DNA of 64,000 nucleotides from Rhodovulum sp. (GTDB lineage Bacteria > Pseudomonadota > Alphaproteobacteria > Rhodobacterales > Rhodobacteraceae): NCBI GenBank assembly GCA_020637615.1, contig JACKKC010000002.1:162226-226225 (forward strand). Direction: 5' to 3'. Below the pieces are notes generated by a model. That model ran no database searches. It saw nothing but the letters and a program-made list of their open reading frames with translations, and was not told where the DNA came from. Position numbers and translations under genes: made by a program. This document shows positions 35,447-44,427 of the stretch, piece after piece. Positions within the stretch are counted from its first letter, which is position 1. Each line of letters begins with the position of its first letter.

Positions 35447-36245
35447 GCCGATCCTGGTCATCGACAACGTCTCGAAGGTCTATCCGGGCCGCCGCGGCAT
35501 GTTCGGCCGATCGGCCGAGGTGCAGGCGCTGAAGGGCATCTCGATTGCGGTCGATCGGGGCGAGAGCTTCGGGCTCGTCGGCGAGAGCGGATCGGGAAAG
35601 ACCACGCTGACGCGCTCGATCCTGCATCTCGAGCAGCCGACATCGGGGCGGATCCTCTTCGAGGGGCGCGACCTCGCAACGCTCTCGGGCGCCGAACTCC
35701 GGCGGCTGCGCGCGCGGGTGCAGATCGTGTTCCAGGATCCCTATGCCTCGCTGAACCCGCGGATGACGGTGCAGGACATCGTCACCGAGCCGATGGTGGT
35801 GCACCAGGACGTGCTCGGCCTCGGCGGCCGCCAGCGCACCGAGCGGGCGGCGGAACTCCTGTCGCTGGTCGGCCTCGGGCCACAGCACCTGCGCCGCTAT
35901 CCGCACGAGTTTTCTGGCGGCCAGCGGCAGCGCATCTGCATCGCCCGCGCGCTCGCCTCGGGGCCGGAACTCCTGCTGCTGGACGAGCCGACCTCGGCGC
36001 TCGACGTCTCGGTGCAGGCGCAGGTCCTGAACCTGCTCTGCGACCTGCAGGACCGGCTCGGGCTCACCTATTTCTTCATCAGCCACGATCTCGCGGTTGT
36101 GCGCTACCTCTGCAGCCGGGTCGCGCTCATCTACCGCGGCGAACTCGTGGAGGAGGGCGAGACCGGCCGAATCTTCGACGCCCCCGAGACCGAATACGCC
36201 CAGATGCTGATCGGCGCCATGCCCGAGGTTTCCGTGCCGCGCTAG
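35439..36245 (+). CDS. Peptide-type ABC transporter ATP-binding protein (DppF-like)
   Basis: A 268-residue ATPase, partner of the DppD-like subunit. Walker A GESGSGKT is at 48-55, the signature E-F-S-G-G-Q-R-Q-R follows, and Walker B reads L-L-L-D-E-P-T-S-A-L-D. F-F-I-S-H-D-L supplies the H-loop. Shorter than many DppF proteins because the C-terminal extension is small. Last gene of the IclR-hyuAB-transporter operon. Confidence 0.89.
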   Translation: MPEPILVIDNVSKVYPGRRGMFGRSAEVQALKGISIAVDRGESFGLVGESGSGKTTLTRSILHLEQPTSGRILFEGRDLATLSGAELRRLRARVQIVFQDPYASLNPRMTVQDIVTEPMVVHQDVLGLGGRQRTERAAELLSLVGLGPQHLRRYPHEFSGGQRQRICIARALASGPELLLLDEPTSALDVSVQAQVLNLLCDLQDRLGLTYFFISHDLAVVRYLCSRVALIYRGELVEEGETGRIFDAPETEYAQMLIGAMPEVSVPR

Positions 36246-36398
36246 TATCGCCCGCCCACTCGGATGGCCTGATTTCAGCGCGATGTGTGATAGGCTCGGA
36301 ACTCACAACCGGAACATGATGGTAGCTGCGAGGTGCACCGCCGCTGTCCGGAGACCGGCCCCGGGTGAACTGGGAGTCGCGCCGAGGGGCCAATGGTC

Positions 36399-38024
36399 TC
36401 AGTCGGACCCGAAGAGCCCCAGCTGTCCCGGGTGCAGCTGCCCGAGCCAGGTCTCGGTGAGCGCCTCGTCGCCTTGCCGGAGGAAGGCGCGCAGGTCGAC
36501 GGTTTCGGTCCCGGGGGCGATCTGGAGGTCGAAGGTCATTCGCCAGCCGCCGGTCCCGACGATCGGAAGGGCATAGGCCCGCACGACCGAGGCCCCCTCC
36601 CCCACGGTGACGACCGGCTCGACGCCGTCGGAGGCGGTGAGCGATTCCAGCCCGCCGCCCTCGAAATCGATGACATACCTGACCTGGTCCGCCGGGCGCG
36701 GCTGGCCCGGGACGCCGCCGGCGCCGATCCTCGTGGCCATGGTTCTCGCGACCACGGGCGTCACCGGAAGGCCGCGCCCCCAGTGGACGCGATAGTCGAA
36801 GGCCAGCGCGTCGCCGGCCTCCGGGAGGTCCCCCGGCTGCCAGTAGGCGACGATGTTGTCATGGATCTCGTCATCCGTCGGCAGCTCGACGAGCTCGACC
36901 GCCCCCCTGCCCCAGTCGCCCTTGGGTTCGATCCATACCGAGGGCCGCCGGTTGTAGAAGACGCCGTCGTCCTGGTAATTCTCGAAGCTGCGGTCGCGCT
37001 GCAGGAGCCCGAAGCCGCGCGGGTTCTCGTCGGCGAAGCTTGAGGTCACCGCCCGGTCGGGGTCGTTAAGTGGCCGCCAGATCTGCTCGCCGGTCCCGGT
37101 AGTGATGGCGAGGCCGTCGGAATCGTGGACCTCGGGGCGCCAGTCGAAAGCCTGAACCCGGTTGCTCTCCGAATACCAGTACATCGAGGTCAGGGGCGCG
37201 ACGCCAAGCCGGCCGACGGGATTGCGGAAATAGAGCGCGCTTGAAACGTCCAGGATCTGTCCGTCCCCGTTCCTGGCCGCGATCCTGTAGGCGCCGGCGA
37301 CGCTCGGTCCGTCCATCAGCGCATAGATGGTCACGTCCGCATCGCCTTCGCCGCCGTCCTCGATGTAGAATTCGGTGTAGCGCGGGAATTCCTCCGGCGA
37401 CGCCAGGCCGGGGTCGATCGCGATCGCCCGCGCCGAGAGCCCGTACTGGGTGTCGGGGCCGTCGGTGCGGAAATAGGCGGCGCCAAGGAAGGAGATCCAG
37501 TCGGTCTGCAGATCTTCGCGCATGATCCGGAAGCCGGCGAAACCGGCAACATCCTCGATCGCCTGCGCCGGGCTGTCCTCGGGAATGTCGAAGAAATCGG
37601 CGCTGTAGAGGATCTCCCGCGCCTCACCGCCCTCGACCACATGCATCACCACCGGTTCGCGGAAGTAGCGGCCGAGGTGGAAGAACTGGAGGGGGGTATC
37701 GCCCACCCTGACGGTCGCCTCCGGCCGGAAGCGGATCCGCCAGTGCGCATCGTAGTCGATGGCATCGAGTTCCTCGGGCTTCTGCACCTCGTAAGGAACG
37801 AAAGGCTCGGCCGCCAGCGCCTCGGCGCGGGCCTTGAGCAGGTCGAAGGAGAAGGGCTCGGCGTCTCCGAACTGCGGCGTGAATTCCGGCTGCGCCTCGG
37901 CCGCCGGCGCCCAGAGGAAGGCGGCCAGCGCAAGTAGCCATGCCGCCGGGACCCAGGACGGGATCCTCCCCGGGCGGTGGGCCGTTTCAGCGCCCGTCGA
38001 GTCCATCCTTGCCAACCCAGTCAT
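36399..38024 (-). CDS. Periplasmic glucan biosynthesis protein (OpgG/MdoG family)
   Basis: A 541-residue exported protein. I chose ATG 38024, five bases after GGGAG; ATG 38036 is an alternative. A signal peptide of about 40-45 residues ends at A-E-A before Q-P-E-F. The MdoG domain features F-S-F-D-L-L-K-A-R-A, Y-D-A-H-W-R-I-R-F, and the R-R-P-S-V-W-I-E-P motif are visible. It shapes osmoregulated periplasmic glucans. The glucosyltransferase partner (MdoH) is not in the window next to it. Confidence 0.85.
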   Translation of the reverse strand: MTGLARMDSTGAETAHRPGRIPSWVPAAWLLALAAFLWAPAAEAQPEFTPQFGDAEPFSFDLLKARAEALAAEPFVPYEVQKPEELDAIDYDAHWRIRFRPEATVRVGDTPLQFFHLGRYFREPVVMHVVEGGEAREILYSADFFDIPEDSPAQAIEDVAGFAGFRIMREDLQTDWISFLGAAYFRTDGPDTQYGLSARAIAIDPGLASPEEFPRYTEFYIEDGGEGDADVTIYALMDGPSVAGAYRIAARNGDGQILDVSSALYFRNPVGRLGVAPLTSMYWYSESNRVQAFDWRPEVHDSDGLAITTGTGEQIWRPLNDPDRAVTSSFADENPRGFGLLQRDRSFENYQDDGVFYNRRPSVWIEPKGDWGRGAVELVELPTDDEIHDNIVAYWQPGDLPEAGDALAFDYRVHWGRGLPVTPVVARTMATRIGAGGVPGQPRPADQVRYVIDFEGGGLESLTASDGVEPVVTVGEGASVVRAYALPIVGTGGWRMTFDLQIAPGTETVDLRAFLRQGDEALTETWLGQLHPGQLGLFGSD

Positions 38025-38208
38025 GACGTCTCCCATCGTATCAGCGGCACACCTCGGAGTATCGGTTGCCGCCGGAGCGGCCCGAAACCAAAACCCGAAC
38101 CCCCGCCCAGATGGCGTACAGCTTCGGCGATGTAAACCGATCTGGAGACGGGGAGACCGGCGGTCGGCGCCTTCCGGCCGGCACCCGCGGCCAGAATCGC
38201 GCCGCCGG

Positions 38209-38811
38209 TCAGCGGTACTTGGAGGCCGCCAGCTCGATGTTGAAGAGGCTGCCGTTGATCGCGACGCCGGGCTGGAACTCGGTGAGCGCCACACGGGTGC
38301 GCTGGCCGGTCTTGGTCGTGATCTCCCATTGCTTCAGCGCTATGGGATCGTCGGAGAAGCTCATCACCATGCGGCCCTCGCCCGGAGCGCGCGGATCGAC
38401 AACGGTGATGTCGGTCCCGCCGGCGTCGCGGGTCGCGCCAAGCACCAGGCCGGGCTCGGCGAGGCTGATGCGGTCGCGCAGCAGGAGCGAGAGCGGCGTC
38501 TTCGACAGCGGATAGCGCGTCGGGTTGCGGTTGGACTTCGGGTCGAAGACCCCGACCCATTCGCCGTCGGCGATGACCATGGCGCCTTTCGGCTGATCGT
38601 ACTCGAAGCGGATCCGTCCTGGCTTGGCGAGGTAGAACCGGCCGGTCTGGGTCGAGCCGTTCGGGTTGGTCTGGCGGAACCTGCCTTGCGCCGAGCGCAG
38701 GCCGAGAAGGTAGCTGTTGATCGCCGAGACGTTTACGCCCGCGGCGCGCGCGGGCAGGCCCGCGGCGAGCGGCAGCGCGGCGAGAAGAGCGAGGAGCGCG
38801 CGTCGGTTCAT
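38209..38811 (-). CDS. lolA: Outer-membrane lipoprotein carrier protein LolA family
   Basis: A 200-residue periplasmic protein with a signal peptide (1-23, ending A-R-A). The L-R-S-A-Q-G-R-F-R-Q-T-N-P-N-G-S and R-F-Y-L-A-K-P-G-R-I-R-F-E-Y segments are characteristic of LolA, which ferries lipoproteins from LolCDE to the outer membrane. It follows gpt by 70 bases and precedes opgG by 184 bases, all on the minus strand. Confidence 0.87.
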   Translation of the reverse strand: MNRRALLALLAALPLAAGLPARAAGVNVSAINSYLLGLRSAQGRFRQTNPNGSTQTGRFYLAKPGRIRFEYDQPKGAMVIADGEWVGVFDPKSNRNPTRYPLSKTPLSLLLRDRISLAEPGLVLGATRDAGGTDITVVDPRAPGEGRMVMSFSDDPIALKQWEITTKTGQRTRVALTEFQPGVAINGSLFNIELAASKYR

Positions 38812-38881
38812 CCTGCCGCCATAGCGCCTTTCGCCCCGCCGCGCATCCGCAGGCGCATCACGAAGCGATGAGCCGCCGTTC

Positions 38882-39385
38882 TCACTCCCCGCGATAGGGG
38901 CGCACGTATTGCAGCGCCATGTCCCAGGGGAAGAAAATCCAGGTGTCCTGGCTCACCTCGGTGATGAAGGTGTCGACCATCGCCCGCCCCTGAGGCTTGG
39001 CATAGACGGTGGCGAAATGCGCCTTGGGATAGAGTCCGCGCACGAGCTCCAGCGTCTTTCCGGTGTCCACCAGGTCGTCGACGATCAGCACGCCGGTGCC
39101 GTCCGCGCCCATGACCTCCGCGGAGGGGGCCTTGAGCACCTCCGCATCGACCTGCTCCTGCCAGTCGTAGGACTTGATCGAGATCGTGTCGACGGTGCGG
39201 ATGTCGAGCTCGCGCGCGACGATCATCGCCGGGGCCATGCCGCCGCGGGTGATGGCGACGACCGCCCGCCAGGCGCCGTCGTCGGGCCCCTGCTTGTCGA
39301 GCCGCCAGGCGAGCGCGCGGGCGTCGCGATGGATCTGGTCCCAGCTGACGTGGAAGCCCTTCTCATGCGGCAGCTGCTCGGACAT
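38882..39385 (-). CDS. gpt: Xanthine phosphoribosyltransferase (Gpt family)
   Basis: A 167-residue type I phosphoribosyltransferase; E. coli Gpt is 152. The PRPP loop V-L-I-V-D-D-L-V-D-T-G-K-T (about 98-110) is intact. The early A-I-T-R-G-G-M-A-P-A segment also fits. It salvages xanthine or guanine using PRPP. ATG 39385 overlaps the fabI stop by one base; the longer open frame upstream is a shadow of fabI. Confidence 0.88.
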   Translation of the reverse strand: MSEQLPHEKGFHVSWDQIHRDARALAWRLDKQGPDDGAWRAVVAITRGGMAPAMIVARELDIRTVDTISIKSYDWQEQVDAEVLKAPSAEVMGADGTGVLIVDDLVDTGKTLELVRGLYPKAHFATVYAKPQGRAMVDTFITEVSQDTWIFFPWDMALQYVRPYRGE

Positions 39386-40209
39386 CACGCCTCCTTGCGT
39401 CCGGAGACCACGTCGATGTCCGGCGCATCCTCGGCCTTCATGCCGACCACGTGATAGCCGGCGTCCACATGCAGGTTCTCGCCGGTCACCCCGGAGGAAA
39501 GGTCGGACAGCAGATAGAGGCCCGACTTGCCCACGTCGGAAGCGGTCACGTTGCGCCGGAGGGGCGAGTTCAGCTCGTTCCACTTCAGGATGTAGCGAAA
39601 ATCGCCGATGCCCGAGGCGGCGAGGGTCTTCATCGGCCCGGCGGAGAGCGCGTTGACGCGGATGCCGCGGGGCCCGAGATCCATGGCCATGTACTTGACC
39701 GAGGCCTCCAGCGCCGCCTTGGCCACGCCCATGACGTTGTAGTGCGGCATGACCTTCTCGGCCCCGTAATAGGTCAGCGTCAGGCAGGCGCCGCCCTCGG
39801 TCATGAGCGGGGCGGCGCGGGCGACCGCGGCGGTGAAGGAATAGACCGAGATCAGCATCGTCTGCGAGAAATTCGCCGCCGTAGTGTTCTCGGTATAGGA
39901 GCCGCGCAACTCGGCCTTGTCGGAAAAGCCGATGGCATGGAGCAGGAAGTCGAGCCGGTCCCATTTCTCGCCGAGGGCCGCGAAGGTCGCATCGAGCGAG
40001 GCCTCGTCGCTGACGTCGCAGGGCAGAACGATCTGCGACCCGACAGAGGCGGCGAGCGGCGCGACGCGCTTGCCCAGCGCCTCGCCCTGATAGGTAAAGG
40101 CGATCTCGGCGCCCTCCTCGTGCAGCGCCTGGGCGATTCCCCAGGCGATGGACTTGTCGTTGGCGACCCCCATGATCAGGCCACGCTTGCCGCTCATCAG
40201 TCCAGCCAT
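39385..40209 (-). CDS. fabI: Enoyl-[acyl-carrier-protein] reductase (NADH) FabI
   Basis: A 274-residue short-chain dehydrogenase-type enzyme of fatty-acid elongation. The nucleotide-binding G-V-A-N-D-K-S-I-A-W-G-I-A motif (14-26), S-Y-T-E-N-T loop and the FabI active site Y-x6-K (Y-N-V-M-G-V-A-K) are visible. It makes the last reduction of each fatty-acid cycle. It leads the fabI-gpt-lolA-opgG minus-strand group and is divergent from the helicase. Confidence 0.92.
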   Translation of the reverse strand: MAGLMSGKRGLIMGVANDKSIAWGIAQALHEEGAEIAFTYQGEALGKRVAPLAASVGSQIVLPCDVSDEASLDATFAALGEKWDRLDFLLHAIGFSDKAELRGSYTENTTAANFSQTMLISVYSFTAAVARAAPLMTEGGACLTLTYYGAEKVMPHYNVMGVAKAALEASVKYMAMDLGPRGIRVNALSAGPMKTLAASGIGDFRYILKWNELNSPLRRNVTASDVGKSGLYLLSDLSSGVTGENLHVDAGYHVVGMKAEDAPDIDVVSGRKEA

Positions 40210-40612
40210 CGTCCTGCCCCCGGGTCTTCGACTTCCGTCATGGGTGTAGGGGAAAGGCCGGCCCCCATCAAGCGCCGCACAAGCCCGCCGGCCGGGCGGT
40301 CGCGGCGATCCTGCGGATCCGGTTCATGGCGCGCGCCTCGCCCCGCCGCCCCGCGCCCGCGCGCCGATGCCGCAGCGCAGCATGGCGCTTGACTTCCCTG
40401 CCCGGACGCGGCATATGCGACCCGTGCGCCGCCCTCCGGGGCGGCCGGGAAGGATCGGCGTGAAGCGAACCGGCAGGTGCCGGATCTGCGAGCCTCCCGA
40501 CACGCATGCCATATCTTGCGTCCTGAATTCACGCGGGCCGTACCATCCGCGCCCGCGGCATCGCCCTGACCGGCGAGGTATGCCGCGCGTTCCCGCATAC
40601 CGAAGGCAGAAG
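40210..40612. other. Divergent intergenic region with no supported gene
   Basis: About 400 bases between fabI (minus) and the RNA helicase (plus). Open frames in it have no domain features. A TTGACT (40389-40394) followed after 17 bases by CATATG (40412-40417) is a weak plus-strand promoter candidate about 195 bases before the helicase start. Confidence 0.45.
40389..40417 (+). promoter_or_regulatory. Weak sigma-70 promoter candidate for the RNA helicase
   Basis: TTGACT matches the -35 consensus at five of six positions, and the spacing to CATATG is 17 bases. The -10 match is poor. The leader to the helicase start would be near 190 bases, long but common for cold-induced DEAD-box genes. Confidence 0.25.
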
Positions 40613-41887
40613 ATGACGACATTCTCCGACCTCGCGCTCGCCGCGCCCATCGTCGAGGCGCTGGCGGCCAAGGGCTATACCGAGCCCACACCGATCCAGA
40701 TCCAGGCGATTCCGCATGCGCTGGCCGGCCGCGACCTCCTGGGCATCGCCCAGACCGGCACCGGCAAGACCGCGGCCTTCGCCGCCCCGATCCTCGACCG
40801 GCTGGGCAAGAAACCCGGGCATCCGCCGCGCAAATCCACCCGCGTGCTGGTGCTCGCCCCGACGCGCGAGCTCGCCGGGCAGATCGCCACCTCGTTTCGC
40901 GCCTACGGGCAGTTCCTGAGACTCACCGTCGCGACGGTCTTCGGCGGGGTGCCGATCAACCGCCACATCCGGCAGATGGAGCGCGGCACCGACGTGCTGG
41001 TGGCGACGCCGGGGCGGCTGATCGACCTGATCGACCGCCGCGCCATGACCCTCGACCATGTGGAGGTGCTGGTGCTCGACGAGGCCGACCAGATGCTCGA
41101 CCTCGGCTTCATCCACGCCCTGCGCCGCATCGTCCCGCTCCTGCCGCGGCGGCGCCAGACCCTGTTCTTCTCCGCCACCATGCCCGCGGCGATCGCGGAG
41201 CTGGCCGGCAGCTATCTGACCGATCCGGCCAGGGTCGCGGTGACACCGGCCGCCACGACGGTTGATCGCATCGAGCAGACGGCGGTCTTCGTCGATCAGG
41301 GCCAGAAGCCGGCGCTGCTGGCCCTGACCCTGCGCGAGCCCTCGATTGACCGCGCGCTGGTCTTCACCCGCACCAAGCACGGCGCCGACCGGGTTGTCAG
41401 GCAGCTCGGAACCGCCGGGATCGAGGCCGCCGCGATCCACGGCAACAAGAGCCAGCCCCAGCGCGAACGCGCGCTGGCGGCCTTCCGCTCGGGCCATTGC
41501 CGCGTGCTGGTCGCCACCGATATCGCGGCGCGCGGCGTCGACGTGCCGGGGGTGAGCCATGTCATCAACTACGAGATCCCCAACGTGCCCGAGCAATACG
41601 TGCACCGGATCGGCCGCACCGCCCGGGCCGGGGCCGACGGCGTCGCACTCTCCTTCGTGGCGGGCGACGAACGGCCCTTCCTGCGCGACATCGAGAAGCT
41701 GACCCGCCAGACGATCCGCATGGCCGAGCTGCCCGAGGGCTTTGCCGCACCGAGCGCGCCGGCGGCGGCGGAGGCCCCGGCCCGCACGAAGCGGCACAGG
41801 CCGTCGCGCGGCCCCAAGCCCGGCGCCGGCCAGAGCCCCCGCCCCGCCTCGGCCCCGCGCCGCCGCCGTTCTGGCGGCCACGGCTGA
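40613..41887 (+). CDS. DEAD-box RNA helicase (RhlE-like)
   Basis: A 424-residue helicase. The Q motif region P-T-P-I-Q-I-Q-A-I-P, Walker A A-Q-T-G-T-G-K-T, P-T-R-E-L-A, the D-E-A-D box, S-A-T, and H-R-I-G-R-T-A-R-A-G are all intact. The tail after about residue 380 is rich in Ala, Pro, Arg and Lys, typical for RNA contact. ATG 40613 follows AGAAG. It unwinds structured RNA in ribosome assembly or mRNA decay. Start chosen by the family N-terminus T-F-S-D-L. Confidence 0.9.
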   Translation: MTTFSDLALAAPIVEALAAKGYTEPTPIQIQAIPHALAGRDLLGIAQTGTGKTAAFAAPILDRLGKKPGHPPRKSTRVLVLAPTRELAGQIATSFRAYGQFLRLTVATVFGGVPINRHIRQMERGTDVLVATPGRLIDLIDRRAMTLDHVEVLVLDEADQMLDLGFIHALRRIVPLLPRRRQTLFFSATMPAAIAELAGSYLTDPARVAVTPAATTVDRIEQTAVFVDQGQKPALLALTLREPSIDRALVFTRTKHGADRVVRQLGTAGIEAAAIHGNKSQPQRERALAAFRSGHCRVLVATDIAARGVDVPGVSHVINYEIPNVPEQYVHRIGRTARAGADGVALSFVAGDERPFLRDIEKLTRQTIRMAELPEGFAAPSAPAAAEAPARTKRHRPSRGPKPGAGQSPRPASAPRRRRSGGHG

Positions 41888-41895
41888 CCGGCCAG

Positions 41896-42300
41896 TCAGC
41901 GGGCGCCGCCGCGCGCCCGCTCGACCAGCGGCATCAGCCCGAAGGCGATCTGTCCGCCCAGGCCCAGCGCCCCATGGGCCGTGCCGAACTCGGCAACCTG
42001 CGCCACGAGCGGGCGGCCGAAGGCGAGCGCGCCGAGAAGGCTCTCGGCGATCACCAGCAGCGCGAAGCCGGTCCCGCCCATCACGGCGCGCGCGGTGGTG
42101 CCATCCGGGACGGCGAAGGCCGCGACGAGTCGCCGGCAGGCGATCCAGGATATAGCAAGCATCACGGGAAGCTCGACCGCCACCGCGCCGGTCGCGCCGA
42201 GCATTGGCGCGAGCAGGAGCACGCGCAGCGTCCCCAGCACGAAGCCCGCGGCGAAGACGAGCCCGAAATAGGCGATACCCGCCCGAAATGCGCTTCCCAG
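41896..42300 (-). CDS. Small inner-membrane protein with probable CTG start
   Basis: A protein of about 134 residues with three or four hydrophobic segments. The obvious start is GTG 42240, but the same frame continues upstream through R-A-G-I-A-Y-F-G-L-V-F-A-A-G-F, which completes the first membrane span. No ATG, GTG or TTG occurs there before a stop, but CTG 42300 is six bases after GGGGAG. I therefore prefer CTG. The function is unknown. It is convergent with the helicase gene, eight bases away. Confidence 0.6.
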   Translation of the reverse strand: MGSAFRAGIAYFGLVFAAGFVLGTLRVLLLAPMLGATGAVAVELPVMLAISWIACRRLVAAFAVPDGTTARAVMGGTGFALLVIAESLLGALAFGRPLVAQVAEFGTAHGALGLGGQIAFGLMPLVERARGGAR

Positions 42301-42438
42301 GCTCTTCTCCCCAAACCGATCCGACGTGGCGAGCCTCGGTCCGCGACAGGCGCGCGGCCATGATCTCGATCAAGCGCCGCCATTGCGCTCGCCCGCGGGA
42401 GGCCTAATCTTGGCGACCGGCAGAGCAAGGAGAATGGT

Positions 42439-43053
42439 GTGGCGCGAGAGGCCGAACGGAGCGGAATCTTTGCTGGCGACGATCCCTTCGCGATCGCCCG
42501 CGCCTGGCTCGCGGAGGCGGAAGCCTCCGAGCCGAACGATCCCAATGCCATGGCGCTCGCCACGGTGGATTCGGACGGCCTGCCGAACGCGCGCATGGTG
42601 CTCCTCAAGGAGATCGAGCCCGCGGCCTTCGTCTTCTACACCAACTACGGCAGCGCCAAGGCCCGCGAGATCGACCGGGCCGGCAAGGCGGCCTTCGTGA
42701 TGCACTGGAAGAGCCTCCGGCGGCAGATCCGCGCGCGCGGCACGGTTTCCCGCGAGGACGGGCCGCAGGCCGATGCCTATTACCGCTCGCGCAGCCTGCC
42801 GAGCCGCCTGGGCGCCTGGGCCTCGCGGCAATCCGAGCCGCTGGCGAGCCGGGCGACGCTGATGGCGGCGGTGGCGCGGATCGCCGCGCTCAAGGGCCTC
42901 GACCCGGACCGCCCGCCCTTCTGGGGCGGCTACCGGATCGTGCCCGTGGAGATCGAGTTCTGGGCCGACGGCGCCAATCGCCTGCACGACCGGTTCCGCT
43001 GGACCCGCGCCGACCCAACGGCGCCATGGAACGTGATCCGCCTCAACCCCTGA
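42439..43053 (+). CDS. pdxH: Pyridoxamine 5'-phosphate oxidase
   Basis: A 204-residue FMN enzyme of vitamin B6 synthesis. GTG 42439 follows AAGGAG by six bases. The P-N-A-R-M-V-L-L-K motif (48-56), F-Y-T-N-Y-G-S-A-K, and the C-terminal F-W-G-G-Y-R and R-L-H-D-R segments are diagnostic. It oxidises pyridoxine or pyridoxamine 5'-phosphate to pyridoxal phosphate. Divergent from the membrane protein upstream. Confidence 0.92.
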   Translation: MAREAERSGIFAGDDPFAIARAWLAEAEASEPNDPNAMALATVDSDGLPNARMVLLKEIEPAAFVFYTNYGSAKAREIDRAGKAAFVMHWKSLRRQIRARGTVSREDGPQADAYYRSRSLPSRLGAWASRQSEPLASRATLMAAVARIAALKGLDPDRPPFWGGYRIVPVEIEFWADGANRLHDRFRWTRADPTAPWNVIRLNP

Positions 43054-43246
43054 CCGACAAACAACTTCAGGTAGATTTCTCGATCGTCTTTGCAGCTTTA
43101 TCCGATTGCACACCGCGGATATCATCCTGCCGATTGCTGTCTCGATGCTATTTCCGGGTGGGTTTCATGATGCTGTATTACGCAGGCCGGCACGACCGGC
43201 AATTTTCGAGGCGCGTTCCAACATCTCCTGATCGGAGGGCCTCGCC

Positions 43247-43573
43247 ATGAATCCGGTCCTCGTGATCACGGCCGCCATCGTGCTCGGCGCATCGGGCGAT
43301 TATTTCCTCAAGATGGCATCCGGCAAGGATCGTGCGCTGGCGACGCTGGAATTCGGGGCCGGCGCGGGCCTCTACATGCTCTCGGCGGTCGGCTTTCTCT
43401 ATGCGATGCGGCACATGTCGCTGGCCACGATCGGGGTATGGTACGCGCTCGGAACGATTCTCCTGCTGGCGGGGCTCGGGATCTTCGTCTTCAAGGAAGA
43501 ACTCTCCAGCCGCGAGATGGCGGGAATCGCGCTCGCCTTCGTGTCGCTGGGCCTGCTGAGTCGGTTCACCTGA
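43247..43573 (+). CDS. Small four-span membrane protein (DMT/SMR-like)
   Basis: A 108-residue protein with four hydrophobic segments (about 3-18, 36-55, 60-80, 88-106). The A-S-G-D-Y-F-L-K-M opening, the M-S-L-A-T-I-G-V-W-Y-A-L-G and the F-K-E-E-L-S-S-R-E-M loop resemble the drug/metabolite transporter superfamily, including small multidrug resistance proteins. No catalytic residue beyond this can be assigned, and the cargo is unknown. Confidence 0.7.
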   Translation: MNPVLVITAAIVLGASGDYFLKMASGKDRALATLEFGAGAGLYMLSAVGFLYAMRHMSLATIGVWYALGTILLLAGLGIFVFKEELSSREMAGIALAFVSLGLLSRFT

Positions 43574-43905
43574 CCCGCCTGGCAGAATAGGCAGCCAAGC
43601 GCGAAGACGTGATCATCGCCGGGCGCTTCGTGAACGGGGCACCCGGCCGTTACGGTTGCAAATTTGAGGACAATCCGGTCAATTGCACTCGAATCTGCTG
43701 CGGCCACTTCTACCGGCACCCGAAGAATCTGCGACCTTCGCGAGTGAATTCACGGCAATGTCCGGTTCGGTCGCGTTCACAGTTGCGTTAACTGGCAAAA
43801 ACGGTAACTTGGGGCCGTGGGTGGGATGCCAGTTTCCCGCGGAGTCAGGTATTTGTCGAAGGTAGGCGGCGCGCCTGCGCCGGCGAGGGTAGGAAGTATC
43901 GAGCG
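43574..43905. other. Intergenic stretch with no supported gene
   Basis: About 330 bases before the cold-shock gene. It likely holds that gene's promoter and a long leader, which is usual for cold-shock mRNAs, but I could not assign boxes by eye. Open frames here lack motifs. Confidence 0.4.
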
Positions 43906-44427
43906 ATGCTCGTTCGTGGTCATGTGAAATGGTTCGATACCACGAAGGGGTATGGCTTCGTGGTGACGAGCGATGGCGAAGGCGACATCCTTCTGCACGG
44001 CAATGTGCTCCGGGTGTTCGGGTTCACGTCGGTCGCCGAAGGCGCCGAGATCGTGCTCAAGGTGCAGAGCACCGAGCGTGGACGCCAGGCTGTGGAAGTC
44101 GTCGACATCCTGCCGGGCCCGCCAACCCAGGAAGGGGTGGCGGCAATGGTCGAACTCCTGCCGGGCGAGGCGGCGGGGCCGCTTGAACCCGCCCGGGTCA
44201 AATGGTTTGACCGCGTCAAGGGCTTCGGCTTCGTCAATCTCTACGGAAAAGCGGAGGACGTCTTCCTGCATATGGAGACGCTCCGCCAATACGGCTACGG
44301 CGAAGTGGTGGCCGGCGACGTGCTGGCGGTGCGGGTGACCGCGGGACCGCGCGGGCCGATGGTCTACGAAGTGCGCAGCTGGGACTACGTGGCGCGGATG
44401 CGCGCCAGCGGGGATCCCGGTGTCTAG
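43906..44427 (+). CDS. Cold-shock protein with two CSD domains
   Basis: A 173-residue protein with two cold-shock domains. The first has V-K-W-F-D-T-T-K-G-Y-G-F-V (7-19) and D-I-L-L-H; the second V-K-W-F-D-R-V-K-G-F-G-F-V (about 98-110) and D-V-F-L-H. They bind single-stranded RNA or DNA. Double-CSD proteins are common in alphaproteobacteria. Its stop overlaps the following gene's GTG by eight bases. Confidence 0.9.
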   Translation: MLVRGHVKWFDTTKGYGFVVTSDGEGDILLHGNVLRVFGFTSVAEGAEIVLKVQSTERGRQAVEVVDILPGPPTQEGVAAMVELLPGEAAGPLEPARVKWFDRVKGFGFVNLYGKAEDVFLHMETLRQYGYGEVVAGDVLAVRVTAGPRGPMVYEVRSWDYVARMRASGDPGV

